Assembly (NCBI GenBank): GCA_016935715.1
Contig: JAFGQJ010000180.1
Span: forward strand, 1-8,204
From: Spirochaetales bacterium
GTDB taxonomy: Bacteria > Spirochaetota > Spirochaetia > SZUA-6 > DRHE01
Reading direction: 5' to 3'
Length of the DNA stretch: 8,204 bases
In this document: one piece after another, positions 1 to 7,040 of the stretch
Layout of the letters: every line of letters starts with the position of its first letter
How positions within the stretch are numbered: position 1 is the stretch's first letter
The notes under the pieces: generated by a model
What the model was told of the DNA's origin: nothing
What the model saw: only the letters and a program-made list of their open reading frames with translations
Databases searched by the model: none
Made by a program: the position numbers and the translations under genes

Positions 1-987
1 ATCGAAGCCGCTGTCCGGTCCAAGGGAGGCGTACATCCGGCTGGAGTTGTTGCGCAGGGCTCCGAAGTGAAACTGCTGGGTCCAGCCCGCCTGCGCATCC
101 ATCGAGGCCAGCTCGAAGAGAACGGCGGATTTGAACTTCAGGATCTCGTCGGGGCTCAGCTGTTCTCCGGCGCGGGCCTTTTTGAATATCCCGGCAATCT
201 GCCCGTCGGTATACTCCCCGGCGTAGGGCTGCTCGATGCCGTGATCCGACAGCCGGCAGCCCAGCTGGTGAAAGTAGCCGTGGCGCTTTTTCAGCGCATC
301 GATGAAGCTGGGATAGTCGGCGATCAGCATGCCCGAGGCCTTCTCCAGCCTGATGATCCAGGCGATGAAATCCTTTACGTTTTCCACCGCCATGGCCCTG
401 TCCGGACGGAAAGCGGGCAGCACCCTGATGCCGAAACCGCCCCCGGCTCGTTCCCCTGCCAAGCTGCGGTGGTGCTCCAGGTCATCCGTGGGATCGTCGG
501 TGGTGCAGACCACCTTTACCTTGAAATGCTCCATCAAGCCCCGGGCGCGGAACTCCTCCCGCTGCAGCAGGGCGTTGCAGTGATCGTAGATCTCCCGAGC
601 CGTATCCGCAGCGAGCAGCTTGCCTGTTACGCCGAAGGGATCCTTCAGCTCCATGTGGGTCCAGTGGTACAGGGGATTGCGAACGGTGAAGGGAACCGTT
701 TCGGCCCAGGCCATGAACTTTTCCCAGTCCGGGGCGTCCCCGGTGATCCGGCGCTCCTCGATGCCGAAAGCCCTCATGGCCTGCCATTTGTAGTGATCCC
801 CCTCCAGCCAGAGGCGGCTCAGGTTTTCGAACTTCCTGTTCTCGGCTATCTCGGCCACGGGCAGGTGGCAGTGATAGTCGAAGATCGGCAGGCCTTCCGC
901 GTACTCGTGGAAGAGCCTGCGGGAGGGGTCCGTGGTGAGCAGGAAATCCTCATCGAGAAACGCCGCTTTCGCTTTGCTACCGCCCAT
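1..987 (-). CDS. uxaC: Glucuronate/galacturonate isomerase UxaC, first 329 codons (C-terminus cut by window edge)
   Basis: Cytoplasmic aldose-ketose isomerase of the amidohydrolase fold: D-glucuronate to D-fructuronate and D-galacturonate to D-tagaturonate, the entry step of hexuronate breakdown. The reading frame starts at the ATG at 987-985 and is open to the window edge. The visible 329 residues are about 70% of the usual 465-470. The N-terminal pattern FDYHCHLP holds the metal-binding HxH pair at H39 and H41. Other family landmarks are RNPLYHWTHMEL, VVCTTDDPTDDL, and GWTQQFHFGALRNN followed by GPDSGFD at the visible end. The start overlaps the end of uxaE by 11 bases (977-987), and a GGGGGT stretch about 9 bases upstream can serve as ribosome site inside the uxaE coding end, so coupled translation is likely. 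It is the last visible gene of the operon; more genes may follow to the left. Identification is secure. Confidence 0.95.
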   Translation of the reverse strand, partial: MGGSKAKAAFLDEDFLLTTDPSRRLFHEYAEGLPIFDYHCHLPVAEIAENRKFENLSRLWLEGDHYKWQAMRAFGIEERRITGDAPDWEKFMAWAETVPFTVRNPLYHWTHMELKDPFGVTGKLLAADTAREIYDHCNALLQREEFRARGLMEHFKVKVVCTTDDPTDDLEHHRSLAGERAGGGFGIRVLPAFRPDRAMAVENVKDFIAWIIRLEKASGMLIADYPSFIDALKKRHGYFHQLGCRLSDHGIEQPYAGEYTDGQIAGIFKKARAGEQLSPDEILKFKSAVLFELASMDAQAGWTQQFHFGALRNNSSRMYASLGPDSGFD

Positions 988-2572
988 TTTGCTTTACCCC
1001 CAGTGTCTTCAGATGGCGCTCCGTGTGCTTCTGCACCGCCTGCCAGTAGGACTCCATGTGCCTGTGCAGCGCCCCGAAAAACTCGGCTCCCAGCTCCCGG
1101 TCCCGCAGCAGCTCTCCGTAGGTGATGTGGATGAGCTGTCTGGAATCGGGATTGTCGAAGAGGGAGGGCAGCTGGCCGTCGGACAGCCCGTCGAGGCTCG
1201 GCACATTGTCCAGGTTGGTCGTGACGTGGTAGTAGCTCGTCGCTTTTTCGAAGCGCGCCAGCGCCGCCCCGTGGAGCCTCCGGTACAGGGCTGGCTCCTG
1301 CACGGCGATGACCTTCATGGCCTCCAGCCAGTGGGTTCCCGCGGTCTTCAGGTGGAAGCGTCCCCCGGTGAGCCGGCCCACGGCCGGGAAAACGGAGAAC
1401 TTGTCGCTGCCCGAATGGACCGAGATCCGGTGGCCCAGCTTTGCCGCCAGTGCGGCATGGTCGGCAAAGGACCGTTCGAACTCCTCCGGATCCCCGATGT
1501 AGTCGATTCCCTTCTGGAACTCGCCCACGAAGCGGGGTGCCAGAGAGTCGATCTTCATTCCCCGCTGCCTGCACTCCATGGCTACGAAGAGGTGGGCTTC
1601 GGGGGTCGTGGGGGTTTCGGTCTCATCCACCGAGAGCTCGAAATCGAATCCCCCCTCCCCCTTCACCTCGACCCCGCTCGAATACAGGCTCAGGGCGTGC
1701 TCGATGGCCCGGCCGTAGATCAGGGCGATGCGGGCCAGGGCTGCCCGGGAAAAACCAACCGTGCGGCCGGTGTCAAGCTCGACCTCCAGCGGCAGGTAGG
1801 CCTCTTCGAGGCGGCGGCGGTAGCCCTCCTCCAGCTGCTGATAGTCCTCCAGGACTTCGCCGTCGCTCCCGGCCGCGTACTGCTTGCTGATGTAGTCGGA
1901 CACATCCGCGGTGATCATGGTGAAGCCGATCTGCAGGGCGGTGCGCACCCAGTCCTCGCTCTTGAGGTGATCTCCGTCCGCTCCCCACGGTCCTTCGTAT
2001 CCCTCCTGGAAAACGGCCCAGGTGGCTGCGTCGAGCACCTGCTGGTAGTCCCTGCCGGTCAGCTCGAGCTCCCGCACCGACTGCTGCGCCAGAACCGGGC
2101 AGACCCGATAGCCCTGCATGCCGCGCAGGTGCCCGGGGCCGGCCGCACCCAGCCGGTCTCCGGCTCCGAAGGTGACCTGCTGATCGGCAAGGGGAGAGGG
2201 GGCGGTATGGGGAAGGGCCCGGCGCAGAGCCGCGGCGTTTGCCCGGCTCAACGGACCGAACAGACCGCCGCCTTCCTCCTCGCCGCCACCGCTTCCGGCG
2301 CTCCGGAGGACCTCGCCCTGGAATCCCTGCGGCGCTTCGCCGGGTCCGAATATCCCCAGGATGCGGTCCCAGGTCATCACCGGTCCGCTGCGGGATGTGC
2401 CGGGCACCTTCAGAAGGGCGAACGTGAGATCGCCCTTCTGTTTCAGCGACCGTGGATACAACAGCTCCTCAGCCTTCCCCGCCGCATCCGCGTCGAATCC
2501 CTTCGCCCCCAGGATCCCCGCTTTCCGGGCTGCCGCTATCCACCGCTCGATTGCCTCTCTGCCGATCTCCAT
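977..2572 (-). CDS. uxaE: Tagaturonate/fructuronate epimerase UxaE
   Basis: Interconverts D-tagaturonate and D-fructuronate at C4, so that the galacturonate branch merges with the glucuronate branch without the altronate enzymes UxaB and UxaA. The family was defined with Thermotoga maritima TM0440. Conserved blocks visible in order: FGAGDRLG (135-142), SVRELELTG (165-173), GADGDHLK (197-204, likely metal ligands D201 and H202), SVDETETPTTPEAHLF (314-329), SLAPRFVGEFQKGIDYIGD (343-361), VHSGSDKFSVFPAVGR (385-400, H387 a likely ligand) and HLKTAGTHWLEA (407-418). At 531 residues it seems slightly longer than remembered homologues; a Gly/Glu-rich patch at about 91-104 looks like a surface insertion. 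The ATG at 2572-2570 follows GGGAGAGGAG, a strong ribosome site lying in the end of the preceding gene, with only one base between that gene's TGA and this ATG. This spacing and the overlap with uxaC indicate coupled translation. Confident at family level. Confidence 0.92.
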   Translation of the reverse strand: MEIGREAIERWIAAARKAGILGAKGFDADAAGKAEELLYPRSLKQKGDLTFALLKVPGTSRSGPVMTWDRILGIFGPGEAPQGFQGEVLRSAGSGGGEEEGGGLFGPLSRANAAALRRALPHTAPSPLADQQVTFGAGDRLGAAGPGHLRGMQGYRVCPVLAQQSVRELELTGRDYQQVLDAATWAVFQEGYEGPWGADGDHLKSEDWVRTALQIGFTMITADVSDYISKQYAAGSDGEVLEDYQQLEEGYRRRLEEAYLPLEVELDTGRTVGFSRAALARIALIYGRAIEHALSLYSSGVEVKGEGGFDFELSVDETETPTTPEAHLFVAMECRQRGMKIDSLAPRFVGEFQKGIDYIGDPEEFERSFADHAALAAKLGHRISVHSGSDKFSVFPAVGRLTGGRFHLKTAGTHWLEAMKVIAVQEPALYRRLHGAALARFEKATSYYHVTTNLDNVPSLDGLSDGQLPSLFDNPDSRQLIHITYGELLRDRELGAEFFGALHRHMESYWQAVQKHTERHLKTLGVKQNGR

Positions 2573-2573
2573 C

Positions 2574-3854
2574 TCACTCCTCTCCCTTTACGCGATGCAG
2601 GACCTCACCGGCGTGATCCACGAACAATATACCTTCCTCTTCCCGGTTCTGGTACTCCTCGATCCTTATGGACGAGGGGTCCATGTAGCCCAGATTGATC
2701 TTCCGGCACGTCTGCTCGGGAATCCCGGTGGCCAGTATAACCTCTATGCGGGGTTTCTCCACCCCGTTCTCGTAGCTGCCCAAACCCTTGACGTGGGACG
2801 AATGCGCCAGCACCCCGCGGGGCACGTCCGTGAACCGGTCCCACTGCTTGATGAAATACTCCGCCACGTGATAGCCGACGCGTTCCAGATAGCGTCCCCA
2901 CGTGGAGGATACCTCCTTCAGGTGGGGCGCGTAGATGATGAGCCTGCCCCCCTCGGCCACGACGGGTTCGAGCTTGTACATGACCTTGCCCGCCACCCAG
3001 ATCTCATCGTACATCTCGGGGGCTCGACCCAGCACGGTGTGATACGAGCGCTCCTTGTAGGTGATGTGCATCTGCTGCGACAGATCCGCGGCCCTGGACC
3101 AGGCTTCCTGCGCATCGCCGGCGAACAAACCCGCCAGCGTTCCGGAGCCGTCAGGGTCTTTCTCATCGCGGCCGACCACCATGCAGATGCATTGGCGGGC
3201 AACCGATACCATCTCCACAGCCCGGTTGACCACCTCCCGCACTGGCGTATGCTTTTTGCCGATGATCTTCCAGCAGCTGATCACCGCGCCCAGCCAGTGA
3301 AAGAAGTGAAGGAACTCCCCCCCGGAGATTCCGGGAAACAGGTACTTGTTCCCCCCGGATATCCCGACCACCTCGTGGGGGAACACCGGCCCCAGGATGA
3401 GCAGGAGGTCGTAGTCGAAGATGGCCCGGTTGATGTCCACATCCACCGCTTCCCGGAACCTGCCTTCGGTTATCTGCCCTATCTCCTCCTCGGTGATCGT
3501 TCCGATCCTGGCTAGGGTGTCGGGAAGGTCCCAGCGGTGGTTGAGGAAACGGCTGCCGGCGAACTCCTGTTCCCTCCTCTGCGGGCTGATCCCGTACAGC
3601 TTCAGGATCTGATCGTCCTCGAGGGGATGATGCGATCCCAGGGCCACCATGAAATCGAGCCGCTGCGCCCGCTCCCCGACCACCTCCCTGACGGCGGTGA
3701 TCATCCGCGGGAGGGGACAGGTGCGGGTGGCGTCCGGGGTCAGCACCAGCACTTTCCTGCCCGCCACCAGCTCAGCCGGGATCCCTTCTGCGATGATCTG
3801 TTTGGCTTCCTCCAGGCCGATATCCAGATCCGGCCTTCCTCTTCCTGCAACCAT
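2574..3854 (-). CDS. LarA-family nickel-pincer-nucleotide racemase/epimerase; candidate mannonate/gluconate C2 epimerase
   Basis: A 426-residue member of the lactate racemase (LarA, DUF2088) superfamily, whose members racemise or epimerise 2-hydroxyacids by hydride transfer to a nickel-pincer nucleotide. N-terminal block PDATRTCPLP (40-49) matches the LarA SDATRPxP loop, and ALGSHHP (71-77) supplies the first catalytic His (H75). The stretch at 160-186 carries H160, K170 (in SGGNK) and H186. Their spacings of 10 and 16 residues equal those of H174, K184 and H200 in L. plantarum LarA, where the Lys holds the cofactor and H200 binds nickel. The catalytic set is therefore present. The neighbours point to a sugar-acid substrate rather than lactate: D-mannonate and D-gluconate differ only at C2, and a gluconate 2-epimerase activity has been reported in this superfamily (recalled, not checked). 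The ATG at 3854-3852 follows AGGAG with 7-base spacing. It lies 19 bases after the HAD gene and 1 base before uxaE. No larB, larC or larE cofactor genes are in the window. Family certain, substrate inferred. Confidence 0.85.
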   Translation of the reverse strand: MVAGRGRPDLDIGLEEAKQIIAEGIPAELVAGRKVLVLTPDATRTCPLPRMITAVREVVGERAQRLDFMVALGSHHPLEDDQILKLYGISPQRREQEFAGSRFLNHRWDLPDTLARIGTITEEEIGQITEGRFREAVDVDINRAIFDYDLLLILGPVFPHEVVGISGGNKYLFPGISGGEFLHFFHWLGAVISCWKIIGKKHTPVREVVNRAVEMVSVARQCICMVVGRDEKDPDGSGTLAGLFAGDAQEAWSRAADLSQQMHITYKERSYHTVLGRAPEMYDEIWVAGKVMYKLEPVVAEGGRLIIYAPHLKEVSSTWGRYLERVGYHVAEYFIKQWDRFTDVPRGVLAHSSHVKGLGSYENGVEKPRIEVILATGIPEQTCRKINLGYMDPSSIRIEEYQNREEEGILFVDHAGEVLHRVKGEE

Positions 3855-3873
3855 GGGTTTGCTCCTTTCCGTA

Positions 3874-4758
3874 CTATCTCGTTTTCCAGGGTGGCGTGTC
3901 AGGGAGGAGCCGGCTGAACCGTTCGATCAGACCGTCCTCGTAAGCCCCCGCGTAGCTGCCTTCGAAAAAGCGATTTAGAGCTTCGCCGAGCAGCCGCTGC
4001 CACGAGCTCTCCTCGTTTCCCGGTTCGATGGGGTAGAACCGCGCCCCCACCGCCTTGGCGGCCTCCATGTCTCCGGGTGCATCCCCGATCATCAGTATCT
4101 TCTCCGTCTCGTACTTGCCCCCCGCAGCCAGGCTGAGGTGCTCCCTCTTCTTGCCCAGCTCCTGTCCGGCGATGATGCGGACGTAGCGGGCGATGCCGTG
4201 TTCGTCCCACTCCCTCTGGAGCGCCTCTCCAGGGGTACCGGACACGACGATCACGTCCGCCTTCTCTGCCATCCTCTCGAGAGCCTCCCTCACTCCGGGG
4301 AAGGGAGGCAGCTCCACCACCATGTCGGCGATCGCTTCGTTCACCGCTTCGGACCACTTCAGGGTCTGGATCAGCTCCGGGTCCGGATTTCCGTCGATCT
4401 CCTGCTTCAGCGTCGGGTTGCCCAGAGAGGCTGCAGAGGCGACCCATTCTCGCAGCACCGGAACCTCCGGGATCCGGGCGCCGCTGTTCGCAACCTCCGG
4501 GCGCTCCTCCAGCAGATCGAAAACGCGCAGCAGTGCGGGAAAACGATTCTCTCCGCGCCACCTGGAGTACAGGTTGACGAACTCCGCCGCCTCCCGGACG
4601 TATCTGGAGATCGACTGCAGTTTCCAGTGCTTCACGATGTTGGGAATGAAGCACTCCTTGTGCTTCAACTCCATGCTCGGAAAGGCACAGCCGTCCGAAT
4701 CGATCCCGATGAAAAAATCATGCCTCGGCTCCAGCTTCCGCAGATCCTCTCTGGTCAT
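3874..4758 (-). CDS. HAD-superfamily hydrolase with large alpha-helical cap, probable sugar-acid phosphatase
   Basis: A 294-residue haloacid dehalogenase-fold protein with all four core motifs. Motif I is GIDSDGCAF, with nucleophile D20 and acid/base D22. Motif II is VVSGTP with S173. Motif III is K203/K204. Motif IV is IGDAPGD with D226 and D230 for magnesium. About 140 residues between motifs I and II form a type C1 helical cap, including the polar run around 60-74 (FVNLYSRWRGENRF), likely the substrate pocket. The two catalytic Asp argue for a phosphatase or phosphotransferase, not a dehalogenase. Its step in the pathway is unknown. Options are removal of wrongly phosphorylated sugar acids, a 6-phospho-aldonate phosphatase, or a phosphotransferase. 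The start ATG at 4758 has only a weak ribosome site (AGG overlapping the SDR stop codon, 10-base gap), so translation probably depends on the preceding gene. The Cys after DSDG is unusual among HAD enzymes generally. No membrane segment or signal peptide is visible. Confidence 0.82.
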   Translation of the reverse strand: MTREDLRKLEPRHDFFIGIDSDGCAFPSMELKHKECFIPNIVKHWKLQSISRYVREAAEFVNLYSRWRGENRFPALLRVFDLLEERPEVANSGARIPEVPVLREWVASAASLGNPTLKQEIDGNPDPELIQTLKWSEAVNEAIADMVVELPPFPGVREALERMAEKADVIVVSGTPGEALQREWDEHGIARYVRIIAGQELGKKREHLSLAAGGKYETEKILMIGDAPGDMEAAKAVGARFYPIEPGNEESSWQRLLGEALNRFFEGSYAGAYEDGLIERFSRLLPDTPPWKTR

Positions 4759-4768
4759 GCCGGTGCGC

Positions 4769-5599
4769 CTAGATGTTGTCGACCAGGTAGCCCCCGTCCA
4801 CCGCCAGGCTGATGCCCGTAACGAACCCGGCGGCTTTGGGGCTGGCGAGAAACAGCAGGGCTCCGGCCAGCTCCTCGGTCTCCCCGAATCGACCGTAGGG
4901 GGTACGGGAGATGATGTCCTTGCCCCGATCGGTGAGCTCGCCCGTTTTCGCGTCGTACAGCAGATCCCTGTTCTGCTTGCCGACGAAGAAACCCGGAGCG
5001 ATGGCGTTCACCCGGATTCCATGGGGCGCGAACTCCTTGGCCGCGGCCTGGGTCAGGTTGAATACACCGGCCTTGGCCGCATCGTAGGCCCAGACCCCGG
5101 ACAGCGGAACGTAGGAGGCCATCGAGGCCATGTTGATGATCGCCCCTTCGATCTTCCTCTCTATCCAGTAGGCTGCAAACACCTTGGTGGGGATCATCAA
5201 CCCCGCCACCAGGTTCAGCTTGAGGACGAACTCGAAGGTCTCCATGTCCTGATCCACGAAGGCGCACTTGCCCCGGTTCCCCCCCACCCCGTTGATGAGC
5301 AGGTTCGGCGCACCGAAGACCTTTTCCGTGGCTTCGATCGATTTTTCCACGGCTTTCTCGGTGCTGATGTCCGCTTCATAGCCGAACAGCCTGTCTTTCG
5401 CCCCCTCGATCTCGCCGTTCAACCGCGCGGTCACCTTGTCGATCGTACTCTGCTCCAGATCCCAGATGGCCACCTTGGCGCCGGCCTTCAGCAGGGCCGT
5501 GGTAAACGCGCCGGCTATGGCTCCGGCGCCTCCCGTGATGACGGCCACCGTGCCGGACAGTCCGAACATCTCCTGTACGTAATGATTCGTATCGTTCAT
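4769..5599 (-). CDS. uxuB: SDR-family fructuronate reductase / D-mannonate dehydrogenase (UxuB type)
   Basis: A 276-residue classical short-chain dehydrogenase, NAD(P)H-dependent and cytoplasmic. Predicted reaction is reduction of D-fructuronate (5-keto-mannonate) to D-mannonate. The Rossmann loop is TGGAGAIAG (22-30). The second and third glycines of the usual TGxxxGxG are alanines, a departure I also recall in the Bacillus UxuB (YjmF) type. LINGVGGN (101-108) replaces the common NNAG and also fits that group. D47, at the end of the second strand (VAIWDLE), suggests NAD preference. The catalytic set is S159 with Y172 and K176 (YDAAK), followed by PGFF (202-205), and the C-terminus VDGGYL (268-272 region) is complete. 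The ATG at 5599 has GGGGAGGG as ribosome site, 12 bases after gnd; the HAD gene starts 10 bases later. The neighbours uxaE and uxaC support fructuronate as substrate. A gluconate 5-dehydrogenase or other aldonate dehydrogenase is the main alternative. Confidence 0.78.
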   Translation of the reverse strand: MNDTNHYVQEMFGLSGTVAVITGGAGAIAGAFTTALLKAGAKVAIWDLEQSTIDKVTARLNGEIEGAKDRLFGYEADISTEKAVEKSIEATEKVFGAPNLLINGVGGNRGKCAFVDQDMETFEFVLKLNLVAGLMIPTKVFAAYWIERKIEGAIINMASMASYVPLSGVWAYDAAKAGVFNLTQAAAKEFAPHGIRVNAIAPGFFVGKQNRDLLYDAKTGELTDRGKDIISRTPYGRFGETEELAGALLFLASPKAAGFVTGISLAVDGGYLVDNI

Positions 5600-5611
5600 G
5601 CCAACCCTCCC

Positions 5612-7021
5612 CTATATCTTCATCCACTCGGTGTGGAAGCTGCCTTCCCTGTCCACTCTCTGATACGTGTGGGCGCCGAAGTAGTCCCGCTGGGCCTGAA
5701 TCATGTTGGCCCACAGGCGTTCGCTGCGATAGGCGTCGAAGTAGGTGATGGCCGAGGAGAATGCCGGCACGGGCACCCCCATCTGAATGGCCATGGATAC
5801 CACCTGCCGCCACCGGGCCTGGTTGCTCTGCACGATCCCGGAAAAATAGGGATCCATCAGCAGGTTATTCAGGCTCGGATTCCGGTCGTAGGCTTCCTTG
5901 ATCTTGCCGAGGAACTTGGCCCGGATGATGCAGCCTCCCCGCCAGATCATGGCGATCTCCCCCAGCTTCAGATCCCAGCCGTACTCCTGCGCGGCGGACT
6001 GCATCAGCGAAAATCCCTGGGCATAGGAGCAGATCTTGGAAGCGTAGAGGGCCTGCCGGATCGATTCCACGAACTCCCCCTTGTCGCCGTGAAAATCCAT
6101 CTTGGGCCCGGACAGCACCGAGGAGGCCTCCGCGCGCTGCTCCTTGATCGCCGAGATGCAGCGGGCGAACACCGCTTCGGCCACCGTCGGGGTGGAGATA
6201 CCCAGGTCCAGGGCGGACTGGCTGGTCCACTTGCCGGTTCCCTTTTGTCCGGCTTTGTCCAGGATCATCTCCACCAGAGGCTCCCCCGTGTCCGGATCCT
6301 TCTTGGAGAGGATGTCCGCGGTGATCTCGATCAGGTAGGAATCCAGCTCGCCCTTGTTCCATTCGGAAAATGTCCGCTGCATCTGCTCGTGGCTCATGCC
6401 CAGTGCATCCTTCATCAGCATGTAAGCTTCGCCGATCAGCTGCATATCTCCGTATTCGATCCCGTTGTGCACCATTTTCACGTAGTGTCCGGCGCCGTCG
6501 GACCCGATGTAGGTACAGCAGGGATCGCCGCCGACCTTGGCGGAGATATCGACCAGAATCTTGCCCACCTGGTCGTAGGCCTCCCGCGTCCCGCCCGGCA
6601 TGATGCTGGGACCGTGCAGGGCGCCCTCCTCACCTCCGGACACGCCTGTGCCGATGTAGCGCAATCCCTTGGCTTCCAGCTCGCGGGTGCGGCGGATCGT
6701 ATCCTGAAAGAAAGAGTTGCCCCCGTCGATCAGGATATCCCCCTTGTCCATATGCGGCGCCAACTGATCGATCACCTGGTCGACGGGGCCGCCCGCTTTC
6801 ACCATGATCATGACCGCGCGGGGCTTCTTCAGGGCACCGAGGAACTCCTCGATGCTGTAGCCGGCAACGATCCGCTTGCCGGAAGCCCGCTGATCCATGA
6901 ACTCCCGCGTGCGCTCGGCGGTGCGGTTGTATACCGCCACCGAGTATCCTCTGCTCTCCATGTTCAGCACCAGATTCTGGCCCATTACGGCCAGTCCGAT
7001 GAGTCCGATGTCCGCTTGCAT
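5612..7021 (-). CDS. gnd: 6-phosphogluconate dehydrogenase, decarboxylating
   Basis: Oxidises and decarboxylates 6-phosphogluconate to ribulose 5-phosphate with release of CO2, the last oxidative step of the pentose phosphate pathway. It is full length (469 residues, usual for the long bacterial dimeric form). The N-terminal Rossmann motif is GLAVMGQNL (9-17). NRT at 32-34 matches the 2'-phosphate binding residues of NADP-dependent enzymes. IDGGNSFFQDT (98-108) and GGEEGALHGPSIMPGG (129-144) form the substrate site. The signature VKMVHNGIEYGDMQL carries catalytic K182, H185, N186 and E189. WRGGCIIRA and the C-terminal GAHTYQRVDREGSFHTEW tail are intact. The ATG at 7021 follows GGAGG with 8-base spacing, an excellent site, 19 bases after the regulator gene. 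Its location in a uronate operon, rather than with zwf and pgl, suggests a dedicated catabolic copy fed by gluconate made in this pathway. Confidence 0.97.
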   Translation of the reverse strand: MQADIGLIGLAVMGQNLVLNMESRGYSVAVYNRTAERTREFMDQRASGKRIVAGYSIEEFLGALKKPRAVMIMVKAGGPVDQVIDQLAPHMDKGDILIDGGNSFFQDTIRRTRELEAKGLRYIGTGVSGGEEGALHGPSIMPGGTREAYDQVGKILVDISAKVGGDPCCTYIGSDGAGHYVKMVHNGIEYGDMQLIGEAYMLMKDALGMSHEQMQRTFSEWNKGELDSYLIEITADILSKKDPDTGEPLVEMILDKAGQKGTGKWTSQSALDLGISTPTVAEAVFARCISAIKEQRAEASSVLSGPKMDFHGDKGEFVESIRQALYASKICSYAQGFSLMQSAAQEYGWDLKLGEIAMIWRGGCIIRAKFLGKIKEAYDRNPSLNNLLMDPYFSGIVQSNQARWRQVVSMAIQMGVPVPAFSSAITYFDAYRSERLWANMIQAQRDYFGAHTYQRVDREGSFHTEWMKI

Positions 7022-7040
7022 CTTTTTCTCCTCCGATAAC

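Noticed and set aside
67..1125. A 352-codon open frame on the plus strand
   Set aside because: Antisense to uxaC, whose motifs are unmistakable on the minus strand.
932..2698. A 588-codon open frame on the plus strand
   Set aside because: Antisense shadow of uxaE, with proline/arginine/glycine-rich sequence, no recognisable domain and no ribosome site.
2361..3515. A 384-codon open frame on the plus strand
   Set aside because: Antisense to the LarA-like gene; no domain pattern and no promoter or ribosome site.
2574..3854. Calling the LarA-like gene a lactate racemase
   Set aside because: The fold and cofactor residues fit, but no lactate gene or larB/C/E gene is near, and all neighbours act on six-carbon sugar acids. 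The superfamily is known to hold several substrate types.
4193..7039. A 948-codon open frame on the plus strand
   Set aside because: It runs antisense to the HAD, SDR and gnd genes, which have complete motifs and ribosome sites. Its translation shows no family pattern, and long antisense frames are expected in GC-rich coding DNA.
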